From Oscillospiraceae bacterium (lineage in GTDB: Bacteria > Bacillota > Clostridia > Oscillospirales > Oscillospiraceae), in contig WQSX01000003.1 in NCBI GenBank assembly GCA_009787625.1, positions 1 through 64,000 on the forward strand: a stretch of DNA of 64,000 bases, read 5' to 3'. The notes beneath the pieces were generated by a model that was given only the letters and a program-made list of their open reading frames with translations, ran no database searches and was not told where the DNA came from. The translations under genes were made by a program, and so were the position numbers. Positions 45,058-53,424 of the stretch are shown here, in pieces (position 1 is the stretch's first letter; every line of letters begins with the position of its first letter).

Positions 45058-47496
45058 ATGAGTTTATCGGCAAAGGCTACACATCTAAACGCAACAATTA
45101 AAGGTGCTCTCATAGGTTTCGCTGTACGGGTGGCTAAGCGTGGCAGCGCAAAGCCGGACTATTTCGAATCGGATACTCCTAAGCAGTCCGGGTCTGTTGC
45201 GAGGCACCGCTTTTTCACAACCCTATTACAAAACGATTTATTTATAGATTCTCTCGTAACTTTTTTTATCTCAAGCGCAATAAATCTCACACTCATGACT
45301 TTACCATACTTCAGCATCGGCATTAGCCCTCTAACCGCACTTAGCTTCACTGCTTTAAGCATCATTGTTTTTTTAATATTACGATTGCGCCCATGGTTTG
45401 CTCCACTGTTGATTTTGTCGGCGGCAGGCATTATTAGTTTATATCACTTAAACTCCGGAACCTTAGCTGAACGCTTCTATTATTGGGTAGAGCTTGGCAC
45501 TTGGATCTTTATCGGCTTCCCTGAGCAAGAAATCATTCACCAAAGTTCTGAGTGGACTATTTTTACATATCTTATCCTTTTTCTTGTAACGCTTTTGATA
45601 TATTTTATTATGCGGCATTTTTATTCCATTCGGCTTCTGATCGTTGCAATTTTTTTCTTCACAGCTGTTTTTCTTGCCGGAGGATTTATTGGTCGTTATC
45701 TATCACTTTCTCTGTTTATCGTTGGCGTCATAGGACTACTGCCGCACACCTATTTCAGCCGAACAAAGGATCGCAAAAAGAAGCGCGGAAAGCCTTCTCG
45801 CCCTCCTGCGCAACTTATTGCCATACCAATTGCCATGCTGACCGTGCTTTTAAGTATAAGCATCTTCTCTCCATCAGGTTCTTATTTTCGTTGGCGCCCT
45901 TTAGCAAACATCATTGATGATATCAGCCGCCTCGTGTCTCCGGCATCTACTGAAGTAACAGGTTCATTTGATATGCATACCTTGGGGTTCGGAATTTCAC
46001 CCGACCGTTTGGGAGGTCCTGTTACTTTAAGCGATGGTTATGTGCTTACGGTAGTTTCGAGCGCACCGGATGTTCCGGTGCTTCTCAGCGGTGCTGTAAT
46101 GGACTACTATACAGGTTATCGTTGGCTACACGGTGATGCCAACAATTCTTTGCGCTTCAACAGCATATTGTGGCGCGACAGCCGAGCGAATTCCTTTGAC
46201 TTTAATATACCGAGTGGAAATAGTTCAGTGCAAGATGCATTTTATTCCATTACAGAAGATATAACCTTGAGTATAACCTATGCTTCTGAGTTTTACACCA
46301 CTGTATTTTCAAACTCTGCAATGCGCAATATATCCTTTGCATCTTCCGTCTTTAATAGCGATCTACGCTTTAATGAACGTTCTGAGCTCTACATGCCGAC
46401 CCCCATTCCAATGGGAGAAGCTATCACGGTAAACGCTCGTGTAATAAACAGAAGCGCTCCGCTATTTTACGATACTATTTTGTTTCTTGAAGGTGCGGTA
46501 GAGGAGGATTTTCGTTACTCTGCAATACTTGAGCGATATACAATTCTTCCTGACAGTCTGCCGGACATTGTGCCGGAAACCGCATTATATGTCGTTGGAG
46601 ATGAAACCTCACCATTCTTAAAAGCAACTGCAATTGCAACTTGGCTTGGTGAGAATTTTCATTATACACTTGAGACGGTTATACCCCCGGATGATGTGGA
46701 TTTCGTTGCGCATTTTCTCGAAACAAGGGAAGGGTATTGTACATATTTTGCAACGGCAATGGCAGTTATGGCGCGAACAGTAGGTCTTCCTTCCAGGTAC
46801 GTTATTGGATTTGCACTGTTCAGAGACCCTCTACAAAATGATATATTCTACGCAACCGGAAGAACCGCTCATGCTTGGGCAGAAATATACTTTTATGGAC
46901 TCGGATGGATTCCCTTTGACCCTCTTGATTGGAATCCTGACATGCCTCCCCACTCGCCTTTTGCTTTTGGCGGGAGTTGGGTGTATTGGTACTGGGATGA
47001 TTACATGGCTTGGGGTGGAGTTGGTGACAGATTCGGCTACTATGAACTCATCAGTCTGTATGAGGTGCCTCAATCCGAGATAAATTCCACCTTCATAGTC
47101 GCGGCAGTTTCCGTTCCTTTAATGATTTTATTAATTATTCTCATTTTCTTTTTCATACACAAACAACGCAAATATTCATTACATCATGTACTGCGCAAAT
47201 TCCCCGATTTGGCAGATAGGTTCGGCTTTTACTTTTCTGACATAATGAGACACTTACGTGCATTGGGCATAGGGATAGAACCCGGAGAAACACTGACCGA
47301 CTATATCAAACGAATCCATGTACAAGTTGCTGCTCAAGGACTGAATGACGATTCTTTACACACAATCGCCCGGACCCAGATGCGTCTGAATTTTGCCGGG
47401 CTGCAGCCAAGCTCCGCTGACATAGAAATCGTAAAAACATTTCACATTGCCCTTATCGAAAAACTGCGAAAAAGTAGCACTAAAAAAATGCTATGA
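45058..47496 (+). CDS. TgpA-like membrane transglutaminase-family protein
   Basis: An 812-residue membrane protein. Several membrane helices (about 55-250) precede an extracellular part, a transglutaminase-like core, another membrane helix near 700 and a cytoplasmic DUF4129-type tail. The core has the catalytic Cys in EGYCTYFATAMAVMAR, His in GRTAHAWAEIYF and Asp in GWIPFDPLDW. ATG 45058 has GGAG seven nt upstream. Last gene of the moxR operon. Confidence 0.9.
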   Translation: MSLSAKATHLNATIKGALIGFAVRVAKRGSAKPDYFESDTPKQSGSVARHRFFTTLLQNDLFIDSLVTFFISSAINLTLMTLPYFSIGISPLTALSFTALSIIVFLILRLRPWFAPLLILSAAGIISLYHLNSGTLAERFYYWVELGTWIFIGFPEQEIIHQSSEWTIFTYLILFLVTLLIYFIMRHFYSIRLLIVAIFFFTAVFLAGGFIGRYLSLSLFIVGVIGLLPHTYFSRTKDRKKKRGKPSRPPAQLIAIPIAMLTVLLSISIFSPSGSYFRWRPLANIIDDISRLVSPASTEVTGSFDMHTLGFGISPDRLGGPVTLSDGYVLTVVSSAPDVPVLLSGAVMDYYTGYRWLHGDANNSLRFNSILWRDSRANSFDFNIPSGNSSVQDAFYSITEDITLSITYASEFYTTVFSNSAMRNISFASSVFNSDLRFNERSELYMPTPIPMGEAITVNARVINRSAPLFYDTILFLEGAVEEDFRYSAILERYTILPDSLPDIVPETALYVVGDETSPFLKATAIATWLGENFHYTLETVIPPDDVDFVAHFLETREGYCTYFATAMAVMARTVGLPSRYVIGFALFRDPLQNDIFYATGRTAHAWAEIYFYGLGWIPFDPLDWNPDMPPHSPFAFGGSWVYWYWDDYMAWGGVGDRFGYYELISLYEVPQSEINSTFIVAAVSVPLMILLIILIFFFIHKQRKYSLHHVLRKFPDLADRFGFYFSDIMRHLRALGIGIEPGETLTDYIKRIHVQVAAQGLNDDSLHTIARTQMRLNFAGLQPSSADIEIVKTFHIALIEKLRKSSTKKML

Positions 47497-47509
47497 AATA
47501 ATCCGCATT

Positions 47510-48373
47510 TTACAGAAAGTTAGCTTTCAAAAATTTCAAGCCATTTTCGGCATCTGCGTCCATTTTAGCTTCATCAGCACCATTTGACAAGTCACGAAAT
47601 ACTTTAATAGATTCTCCAACTTGTCCACCTTGCAGCACAAAGGGTTCCATAACAACATCGCCATTAAAGCCTATATCTCGCAATGCCTGACCAATTTCTC
47701 CCCAAGGAAGATTGCCTTGCCCCGGAATCTTTCTGTTACTTTCCCCTACGTGCATATAGCTCATCAGATCTCCTGTAAATCGAATGGCATCAGCGATGTC
47801 ATCTTCTTCAATGTTCATATGAAAGGTATCAAGTAATATTTTCACATTTGGATTGCCAACATCTTTGCAAAACTGAACAGCTTCCTCAGCCGTATTCATT
47901 ACTATTGTCTCATAACGATTTACAACCTCCAAGCTCATGGTAATATCATGCTCAACTGCAGTCTTTCCAAGTTCTTTAACACTTTGCACCCCTCGTGCCC
48001 ATACTGCCGGTTTGTCCAAATCACTATAATCACTCGGCCAACACGTGTACTGAACACCGATTAAATCATTAGAACCTATTTTAGTCATTTGCTTCATAAT
48101 ACCTGTCAAAAAATCTACCCCCGCTGCACGAATCGCAGGGTCACTTGAAGCCACATTGTATTCTTTTGGCGGCCCGATATTTGCATTCAAGTCAATCTGC
48201 AAATCATCTGCACAGGCTTTTAGTTCCTTGAGTTCTTTATCGCTCATGCTCAACAAAGCTTGTGCGCCTATTTCGAGAATATCAAAGCCAAGTTTTTTCA
48301 CTTTCCCTGCGTAATGTAAATAATCTCCGGGCCAATTGTTTTGCCAATAAACATACGAAATTCCAAATTTCAC
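47510..48373 (-). CDS. Sugar epimerase/isomerase (TIM barrel; D-tagatose 3-epimerase-like)
   Basis: A 287-residue TIM-barrel protein resembling D-psicose/D-tagatose 3-epimerases. Metal-site residues appear in ITMSLEVVNRYET (Glu), VKILLDTFHMN (Asp), YMHVGESNRKIPGQG (His) and VVMEPFV (Glu). It is transcribed divergently from the GH4 gene and shares a promoter design with gntR at 53062. It ends 14 nt from the convergent TgpA-like gene. Confidence 0.9.
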   Translation of the reverse strand: MKFGISYVYWQNNWPGDYLHYAGKVKKLGFDILEIGAQALLSMSDKELKELKACADDLQIDLNANIGPPKEYNVASSDPAIRAAGVDFLTGIMKQMTKIGSNDLIGVQYTCWPSDYSDLDKPAVWARGVQSVKELGKTAVEHDITMSLEVVNRYETIVMNTAEEAVQFCKDVGNPNVKILLDTFHMNIEEDDIADAIRFTGDLMSYMHVGESNRKIPGQGNLPWGEIGQALRDIGFNGDVVMEPFVLQGGQVGESIKVFRDLSNGADEAKMDADAENGLKFLKANFL

Positions 48374-48466
48374 AGTGAACGCCTCCTACTTTCTAAACTT
48401 AGTCGATTGTGAGTCCCAAAATATATAAATCAACGCTATCATCATTATATAAGTATAACGAAATTT

Positions 48467-48495
48467 ATACTAGCAAATTCACTGCGACTTGTCAA
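48467..48495 (-). promoter_or_regulatory. Sigma-A-type promoter of the epimerase gene
   Basis: On the minus strand TTGACA (48495-48490) and TAGTAT (48472-48467) are 17 nt apart. The sequence AGTGCATATTGACA around the -35 and ATTTGCTA at the -10 match the gntR promoter at 53121-53149. Confidence 0.7.
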
Positions 48496-48593
48496 TATGC
48501 ACTCAACACTTCAAGCAATGTGTTGACATCAGTATGCTAATATGATAGTGTTTCACTTGGTAAACGCTGGATAAACAACCATGGGCAGGAGAA

Positions 48594-48630
48594 AGTGCCG
48601 GAAATTGTTTCTGATTTCAGAAACCGGGGA
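48594..48630 (+). promoter_or_regulatory. Hairpin in the leader of the GH4 gene
   Basis: TTTCTGA and TCAGAAA pair across two bases (about 48607-48622), with CCGG on both flanks able to close a bulged outer stem. It sits directly before the GGAAGGAAA ribosome site, so it could affect translation. It matches no riboswitch class I can recognise. Confidence 0.35.
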
Positions 48631-48646
48631 AGGAAATTATTAGTAT

Positions 48647-50059
48647 ATGTTTAAAATTGCTATTATTGGAGCGGGTAGTATTGTTTTTTGTTCGACATTT
48701 CTCAATGATATTTTCAATGTTCCGGAGCTTAATGGGTGTGAAATCGCCCTAATGGATCCAAATATAGACAAGGCAAATAAGGTTAAAAACTACGCTGATA
48801 AGCTCATACTGGAAAATGGATTAAAAACCAAGGTTTATGCTACATCAGATAGAAAAGACTCGCTAAAGAACGCAAAATATGTCATATGCACTTTTCTGAT
48901 AGGTGGAATCGGCGCTTTTGGTCACGACTATGAGATTCCGCTCAGATACGGTGTTGACCAGTGCATTGCAGACTCAATAGGACCCGGCGGCATTTTCAGA
49001 CTGCTCCGTACTGCTCCTGTCTACGATAGCATAAACAAAGACATCAACGAACTTTGCCCTGACGCCTATGTGTTAAATTATGTCAATCCTATGGGCGCAT
49101 TATGCACCTATCTTTCGAGGTATACATCTCTTAAGTATGTCGGACTGTGTCATGGAGTTCAGACCACAATGGATTTGATTTCCGGCTATGTCGATGTTCC
49201 AAAGGAAGATATAGACTTTGTTGCGGCGGGTATTAACCATATGGCTTGGTTTTTAGAGCTTACGCACAATGGCAAAGATCTCTACCCAAAACTCAAGCAA
49301 AACATGGAAAAACCTGAATTTTACGTCAACGAAAAAGTGCGAGGTGAGTTGATGCGGCAATGCGGCTACTTCATGACTGAATCTTCAGGGCATTTGTCCG
49401 AATATCTGCCATGGTTTAGAAAAAACAAACTCAGCCTTGACGCTTACTGTGACATGCCTGATTTTGGCGGTGAAAGTGGGGCAGCGTATCACTTCACAAA
49501 AAATATTTCCGAGAAGTATGCTGATGCTGATGTTTTTGAGTTAGAGAGTGGCAAGCTTGAGTCACGTTCAAAGGAGTATTGCTCATATATAATCGAGGCC
49601 ATTGAGACAGGCGTGCCATTTTTATTTAACGGCAATGTAGCAAATGACGAACTTTTTATAAGCAATCTTCCCGGCGACTCCTGTGTAGAAGTTCCAATTT
49701 ATGCTGATAAGCAAGGACTTCATCCGTTAAGCGTCGGCAAATTGCCTAATCACCTTGCTGCTATGAACCTTTCAAACATCACTGTCCAATCACTTGCAGC
49801 GCAAGCAGCATACGAAGCTGATCCTGAAATGGTATTTTGGGCGATTTCTATGGACCCGCTCACATCTGCGGTGTTAAATTTAGATCAAATTAGAGCTATG
49901 ACTGCAGAAATGTTTGATGCGCAGAGACAGTGGCTTCCACAGTTTGACGGAAAGACTCTCAAAAAAACACCAACAATAAACATTCCCGGCGATGTCAATC
50001 CTGTAAATGTTCCGCTTGACCCGGCACTTGCGATAAATATGCGCTTTGGCAAATTGTAA
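48647..50059 (+). CDS. Glycoside hydrolase family 4 (alpha-galactosidase/alpha-glucosidase type)
   Basis: A 470-residue NAD- and metal-dependent glycosidase. The Rossmann start is KIAIIGAGSIVFCSTFLND, the NAD/substrate region includes YVNPMGALCTYLSR, and the metal ligands are in LCHGVQTTMDL (Cys) and GINHMAWFLEL (His). The CHG motif and length match the alpha-galactosidase (MelA)/alpha-glucuronidase side of the family more than phospho-glucosidases. It acts in the cytoplasm on imported glycosides. Followed after 150 nt by a zinc dehydrogenase. Confidence 0.9.
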   Translation: MFKIAIIGAGSIVFCSTFLNDIFNVPELNGCEIALMDPNIDKANKVKNYADKLILENGLKTKVYATSDRKDSLKNAKYVICTFLIGGIGAFGHDYEIPLRYGVDQCIADSIGPGGIFRLLRTAPVYDSINKDINELCPDAYVLNYVNPMGALCTYLSRYTSLKYVGLCHGVQTTMDLISGYVDVPKEDIDFVAAGINHMAWFLELTHNGKDLYPKLKQNMEKPEFYVNEKVRGELMRQCGYFMTESSGHLSEYLPWFRKNKLSLDAYCDMPDFGGESGAAYHFTKNISEKYADADVFELESGKLESRSKEYCSYIIEAIETGVPFLFNGNVANDELFISNLPGDSCVEVPIYADKQGLHPLSVGKLPNHLAAMNLSNITVQSLAAQAAYEADPEMVFWAISMDPLTSAVLNLDQIRAMTAEMFDAQRQWLPQFDGKTLKKTPTINIPGDVNPVNVPLDPALAINMRFGKL

Positions 50060-50071
50060 GCGAAGTTGGAT

Positions 50072-50103
50072 TTACTACAATCCTTCTCATAATTTTGTAG
50101 TAA
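50072..50103 (+). terminator. Hairpin after the GH4 gene
   Basis: TTACTACAA (50072-50080) pairs with TTGTAGTAA (50095-50103). The following bases are only partly T-rich, so some read-through into the dehydrogenase gene is likely. Confidence 0.45.
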
Positions 50104-50208
50104 TTGCATATGCGATATGATATACTCTACTAGCCTACTTGAGAACCATTAGGTTTTGCGGTGGCTACAACAACAATTTACTTTACATTGTAACAGGAGG
50201 AATTCAAT

Positions 50209-51249
50209 ATGCTTCAGCAAGTCATGACTGCTCCCGGCATCATCGAGTACAACGAGGTTGAGGTACCAAAACCCAAAAAAGGTGAAGTCTTGCTTAAAAT
50301 GATGACTATCGGCATCTGTGGTTCGGACATTCACGTCAATCACGGTCAACATCCTTTTACATCTTACCCCATCACACAAGGGCATGAAGTTTCAGGCGAA
50401 ATTGCGGAGCTTGGCGAAGGCGTTGATAATTTTCATGTTGGCCAAGCTGTTACACTGCAACCGCAAGTGGTTTGTGGCAAATGCCATCCATGCCGTAATG
50501 GTAAGTACAATCTGTGCGAAGAGCTAAAAGTTCTCGGTTTCCAAACAACCGGAGCGGGCTCTCATTTTTTCGCTATTGACGCTTCGAAAGTCACACCTCT
50601 TGCAGATGGCATGACTCATGACGAGGGCTGCATGATTGAGCCTTTGTCTGTTGGTGTTCACGCTGTGCGCAGAGCAGGCGAAATCGAAAACAAAGGCATT
50701 GAAGGTATGAATGTAATTGTTCTCGGGGCAGGTCCAATCGGCAACCTCATCGCACAAGTTGCCAAAGGTATGGGTGCCGCAAAGGTTATGATTACAGATA
50801 TTAGCAAGTTCAGACTGGACAAGGCTGCCGAATGTGGCATAGATATTTGCATAAACACAATGACAGCAGACTTAGGAGATGCCATCGCTAAACACTTTGG
50901 TCCCGACAAAGCTGATGTCATTTTCGACTGCGCAGGAAACGATATTACCATAGACCAAGCAATAACCTGCTCTCGAAAAGGGTCAACCATCGTTACTGTT
51001 GCCGTTTTTGCAGACCTCGCTAAAGTAAACATGGCTCTTGCCAACGACAAGGAACTCTGCATGACAAACAGCATGATGTTCCGTAACGAGGATTATATAA
51101 AAGCCCTTGAGCTTGTAGCGTCCAAAAAAGTTACACTCAAACCACTTGTTTCAAAACATTTTAAGTTTAGGGAATTCAAAGAAGCATACGATTATATTGA
51201 CGCAAACAGAGAGACCACAATGAAAGTTATTATTAACGTTCAGGAGTAA
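50209..51249 (+). CDS. Zinc-dependent alcohol dehydrogenase (threonine/sorbitol dehydrogenase type)
   Basis: A 346-residue MDR enzyme with complete zinc sites: CGSDIHVNHGQHPF and GHEVSGEIAELG, and structural cluster CGKCHPCRNGKYNLC. The NAD site is VIVLGAGPIGNLIAQ. AGGAGG lies eight nt before the ATG. A perfect terminator follows. Similar enzymes oxidise galactitol, sorbitol or L-idonate; the substrate here is unknown. Confidence 0.9.
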   Translation: MLQQVMTAPGIIEYNEVEVPKPKKGEVLLKMMTIGICGSDIHVNHGQHPFTSYPITQGHEVSGEIAELGEGVDNFHVGQAVTLQPQVVCGKCHPCRNGKYNLCEELKVLGFQTTGAGSHFFAIDASKVTPLADGMTHDEGCMIEPLSVGVHAVRRAGEIENKGIEGMNVIVLGAGPIGNLIAQVAKGMGAAKVMITDISKFRLDKAAECGIDICINTMTADLGDAIAKHFGPDKADVIFDCAGNDITIDQAITCSRKGSTIVTVAVFADLAKVNMALANDKELCMTNSMMFRNEDYIKALELVASKKVTLKPLVSKHFKFREFKEAYDYIDANRETTMKVIINVQE

Positions 51250-51268
51250 ACCCGGTAAGTCAAATCGA

Positions 51269-51312
51269 AAATAGTGGCTGTAACAAACCGAATCTTGTTA
51301 CAGCCACTATTT
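51269..51312. terminator. Bidirectional Rho-independent terminator
   Basis: A perfect 18-bp stem, AAATAGTGGCTGTAACAA (51269-51286) with its complement at 51295-51312, flanked by A-rich and T-rich tails. It serves the dehydrogenase gene and the convergent GH105 gene. Confidence 0.92.
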
Positions 51313-51319
51313 TTATGAG

Positions 51320-52273
51320 TTATCTTTTATATTTATCTGAAGCTGTTTCCATCAGAATGTAAAAAGCCTGACCTTCCGATGCATAACCTGAGCGGTCAAA
51401 GCTCGGAGCACCACAGACTCCTGCAACCATACCGTAGCGGTCAACCTTTGTGTTTGCAGCAGCTCTCATTTTATCCGCCGCCCGCAGGTAATGGTCCTCA
51501 TCAAGCAACCCAGCTGCAAGTCCCTTATAGATTGTATATGCCATCATCTGCGGAAAGTTCGTCTCAATAAACGTTTCGGGATCGTCCAGCACATCGTGGA
51601 AAAACCCATCTTCACGCATATATGGAAGTGCCCCATCGAGTAATGTTTTAACTTTTTTTACCAGGCATTCTTTTTCGCTCTCCATATTTTCCGGCAAAGT
51701 AAGAATTGCCCTCATTATTCCCGCCAGCGCCCAACCGTTGCCTACACCCCAAACATCACTGCGGATAAAAGCCTTCTCTTTTTCGTTATACATATGCCCC
51801 AGTAGGTTTTTTTCGGGTATAAATAGTGCATCCCAATATCCGTTGATTTGCTTTATCGCTTCCTCATATTTGCCTGTAACCGCCAAGTACGGCGGAAGCA
51901 TATAGACTGAATCTACCCAAAACTCAGGCTTGTCCATCACATGATATAAAATACCATCCGCACTTCTTGGCGCAGTTTTCATCACCCATTCATCAAGCTT
52001 TTCGAGCGACTTTTTGAAAATTGGGTCGCCGGTTTTTTCATATGCAAAAAAAATCGGCTCGCCGGTAACGACAGGGTCTGTCACGGTAATATTGTCTCCT
52101 ATCATGGCGGGGCGTCCGTCATCAATTTGGCGGTGAACAGCCTCGCGTGCAAGGCAGATGGTTTCATCTTCATCTCCGCACTCCAAAAATGCCTGCGCCA
52201 CGACTCCGTGTTCCCACGGATATTTTTGCATTGCCAGTGTCATCAATTTTACTTGTTTTAATTTATCAGTCAT
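51320..52273 (-). CDS. Glycoside hydrolase family 105/88 (unsaturated uronyl hydrolase)
   Basis: A 317-residue cytoplasmic (alpha/alpha)6-barrel enzyme that removes unsaturated uronic acid from pectin- or glycan-derived oligosaccharides. The catalytic Asp is D121 in EFWVDSVYMLPPYLA, and SDVWGVGNGWALAGIMRAI is the typical active-site helix. No signal peptide. It follows gntR in the same direction by 27 nt, so the regulator probably controls it. This links the locus to plant cell-wall or host glycan use. Confidence 0.9.
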   Translation of the reverse strand: MTDKLKQVKLMTLAMQKYPWEHGVVAQAFLECGDEDETICLAREAVHRQIDDGRPAMIGDNITVTDPVVTGEPIFFAYEKTGDPIFKKSLEKLDEWVMKTAPRSADGILYHVMDKPEFWVDSVYMLPPYLAVTGKYEEAIKQINGYWDALFIPEKNLLGHMYNEKEKAFIRSDVWGVGNGWALAGIMRAILTLPENMESEKECLVKKVKTLLDGALPYMREDGFFHDVLDDPETFIETNFPQMMAYTIYKGLAAGLLDEDHYLRAADKMRAAANTKVDRYGMVAGVCGAPSFDRSGYASEGQAFYILMETASDKYKR

Positions 52274-52300
52274 TGTTATGCTTCCCCATGTAATATTTTC

Positions 52301-53062
52301 TCATTTCAAAATACTCACGTGGAAAGTACTTTTATCGCCACGGTAACGGGCTACAGAGAATTCAACGGGATTATCTTTTTGATCATAAGACATAGTTTTA
52401 ACAAAACAAATGGGGCTGCCCTTTCTGACATCAAGTAGTTCAGAGTCACGTGAATCTGCTGCACTAGCTTCAAACATACGGTCAACACGTGAAATGGTGA
52501 TGTTGTACCGCTCTTCAAGCATAGCGTAGAGCGAAACGTCTGTGAAGTCAAGTGATAGTAAATCCGACATTGAATCGTATTTCAAGTATGTTTCAACCCA
52601 TACTATAGGTTCATCATCAGCGAAACGCAAACGCTCCAGACACACCAAATTTCCGGTTGGTATACCCAGTTTTTCAGAGGCTTCACTGTTTTCTTTGACC
52701 CCTAAGGTCAATATTCGGGTTTTAGGTGTAAGATTCTTTGCCGCCATTTCGGCATTAAAGCTCTGCACGACGTTAAAAAACGACCCTGCCACTTTAGGCT
52801 TTGCTACAGTTACTTTTCGGTAGCCGCGAGTTAAAGACCCCTCCGCTACCAATTCGTTTATCGCCTGCCTGACTGTTGGACGGCTAATAGAAAACTCATT
52901 ACAAAAGCTCTGTTCCGTGGGGATTATAGAGCCTACACCCCAATCACTGCTTTCAATCTTTCCTACTATGTATTGTTTGAGTTGATAATACAGTGGTACC
53001 GGGATATATCTGTTCAAAACAACAGCCTCATCTATCACAGCTTGCACACCTAATTCTGCCAT
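52301..53062 (-). CDS. GntR-family regulator (HutC/UTRA type)
   Basis: A 253-residue transcription factor. The winged helix-turn-helix (about 20-85) has GSIIPTEQSFCNEFSISRPT and VRQAINELVAEGSLTRGYRK; the UTRA ligand domain follows, with LVCLERLRFADDEPIVWVET. I used ATG 53062; TTG 53074 lies too close to the AAAGGA site. It likely senses a sugar phosphate and controls GH105, the divergent CUT2 operon and perhaps the epimerase and GH4 genes, which share promoter sequence with it (inference). Confidence 0.92.
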   Translation of the reverse strand: MAELGVQAVIDEAVVLNRYIPVPLYYQLKQYIVGKIESSDWGVGSIIPTEQSFCNEFSISRPTVRQAINELVAEGSLTRGYRKVTVAKPKVAGSFFNVVQSFNAEMAAKNLTPKTRILTLGVKENSEASEKLGIPTGNLVCLERLRFADDEPIVWVETYLKYDSMSDLLSLDFTDVSLYAMLEERYNITISRVDRMFEASAADSRDSELLDVRKGSPICFVKTMSYDQKDNPVEFSVARYRGDKSTFHVSILK

Positions 53063-53120
53063 ATTAGCGTCCAATCCTTTCTACTAACTTCAGGTCAAGA
53101 CCATTTTCATGTCTGAACCA

Positions 53121-53149
53121 ATAGTAGCAAATACAAAGCAGGATGTCAA
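53121..53149 (-). promoter_or_regulatory. Sigma-A-type promoter of gntR with overlapping operator-like repeat
   Basis: On the minus strand TTGACA (53149-53144) and TACTAT (53126-53121) are 17 nt apart. The inverted repeat TGTCA-N8-TGACA (53144-53161) covers the -35, as expected of autoregulation. Confidence 0.75.
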
Positions 53150-53334
53150 TATGTACTGACATTTGTTATTCACTGACGCTCTTGATCCTTTTCGGGAGGC
53201 TCTCAAGATATTTCATGAATATATGGAACCCCCAAAGCACTAAATTTACACGATTTTTTATGTTATGCACGATTTCATGCATGCACAAAACACAATAATA
53301 GTGAAAAACATACGAAAAAAAACATTGTTTTGTA

Positions 53335-53363
53335 TTGACATACATACATCATAATGTTACTAT
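53335..53363 (+). promoter_or_regulatory. Sigma-A-type promoter of the second CUT2 operon
   Basis: TTGACA (53335-53340) and TACTAT (53358-53363) are 17 nt apart, 60 nt before the ATPase start. TGTAT and ATACA flank the -35 as an inverted repeat, a plausible site for the adjacent GntR protein. Confidence 0.75.
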
Positions 53364-53424
53364 GTAGTCATTCTTTGTTGTTAATGTCGCTAAAATTCCG
53401 TATTTTTAAAGAAGGTATTTCGCT

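Larger units (their letters stand above)
48374..48646. other. Divergent control region between epimerase and GH4 genes
   Basis: About 270 nt carrying the minus-strand promoter at 48467-48495, a plus-strand TTGACA at 48523 followed 17 nt later by TAGTGT, and a GH4 leader with a hairpin just before the start codon. No ORF is supported. Confidence 0.5.
53063..53424. other. Divergent control region between gntR and the second CUT2 operon
   Basis: About 360 nt without a gene. It contains a consensus promoter in each direction (53121-53149 minus, 53335-53363 plus), an inverted repeat TGTCAATATGTACTGACA (53144-53161) over the gntR -35, and TGTAT-N4-ATACA (53331-53344) over the -35 of the transporter. 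Confidence 0.7.

Noticed and set aside
48560-48646. Known riboswitch upstream of GH4
   Set aside because: I compared the leader with TPP, cobalamin, SAM, glycine, fluoride, ZTP and cyclic di-GMP consensus segments from memory and saw no match.
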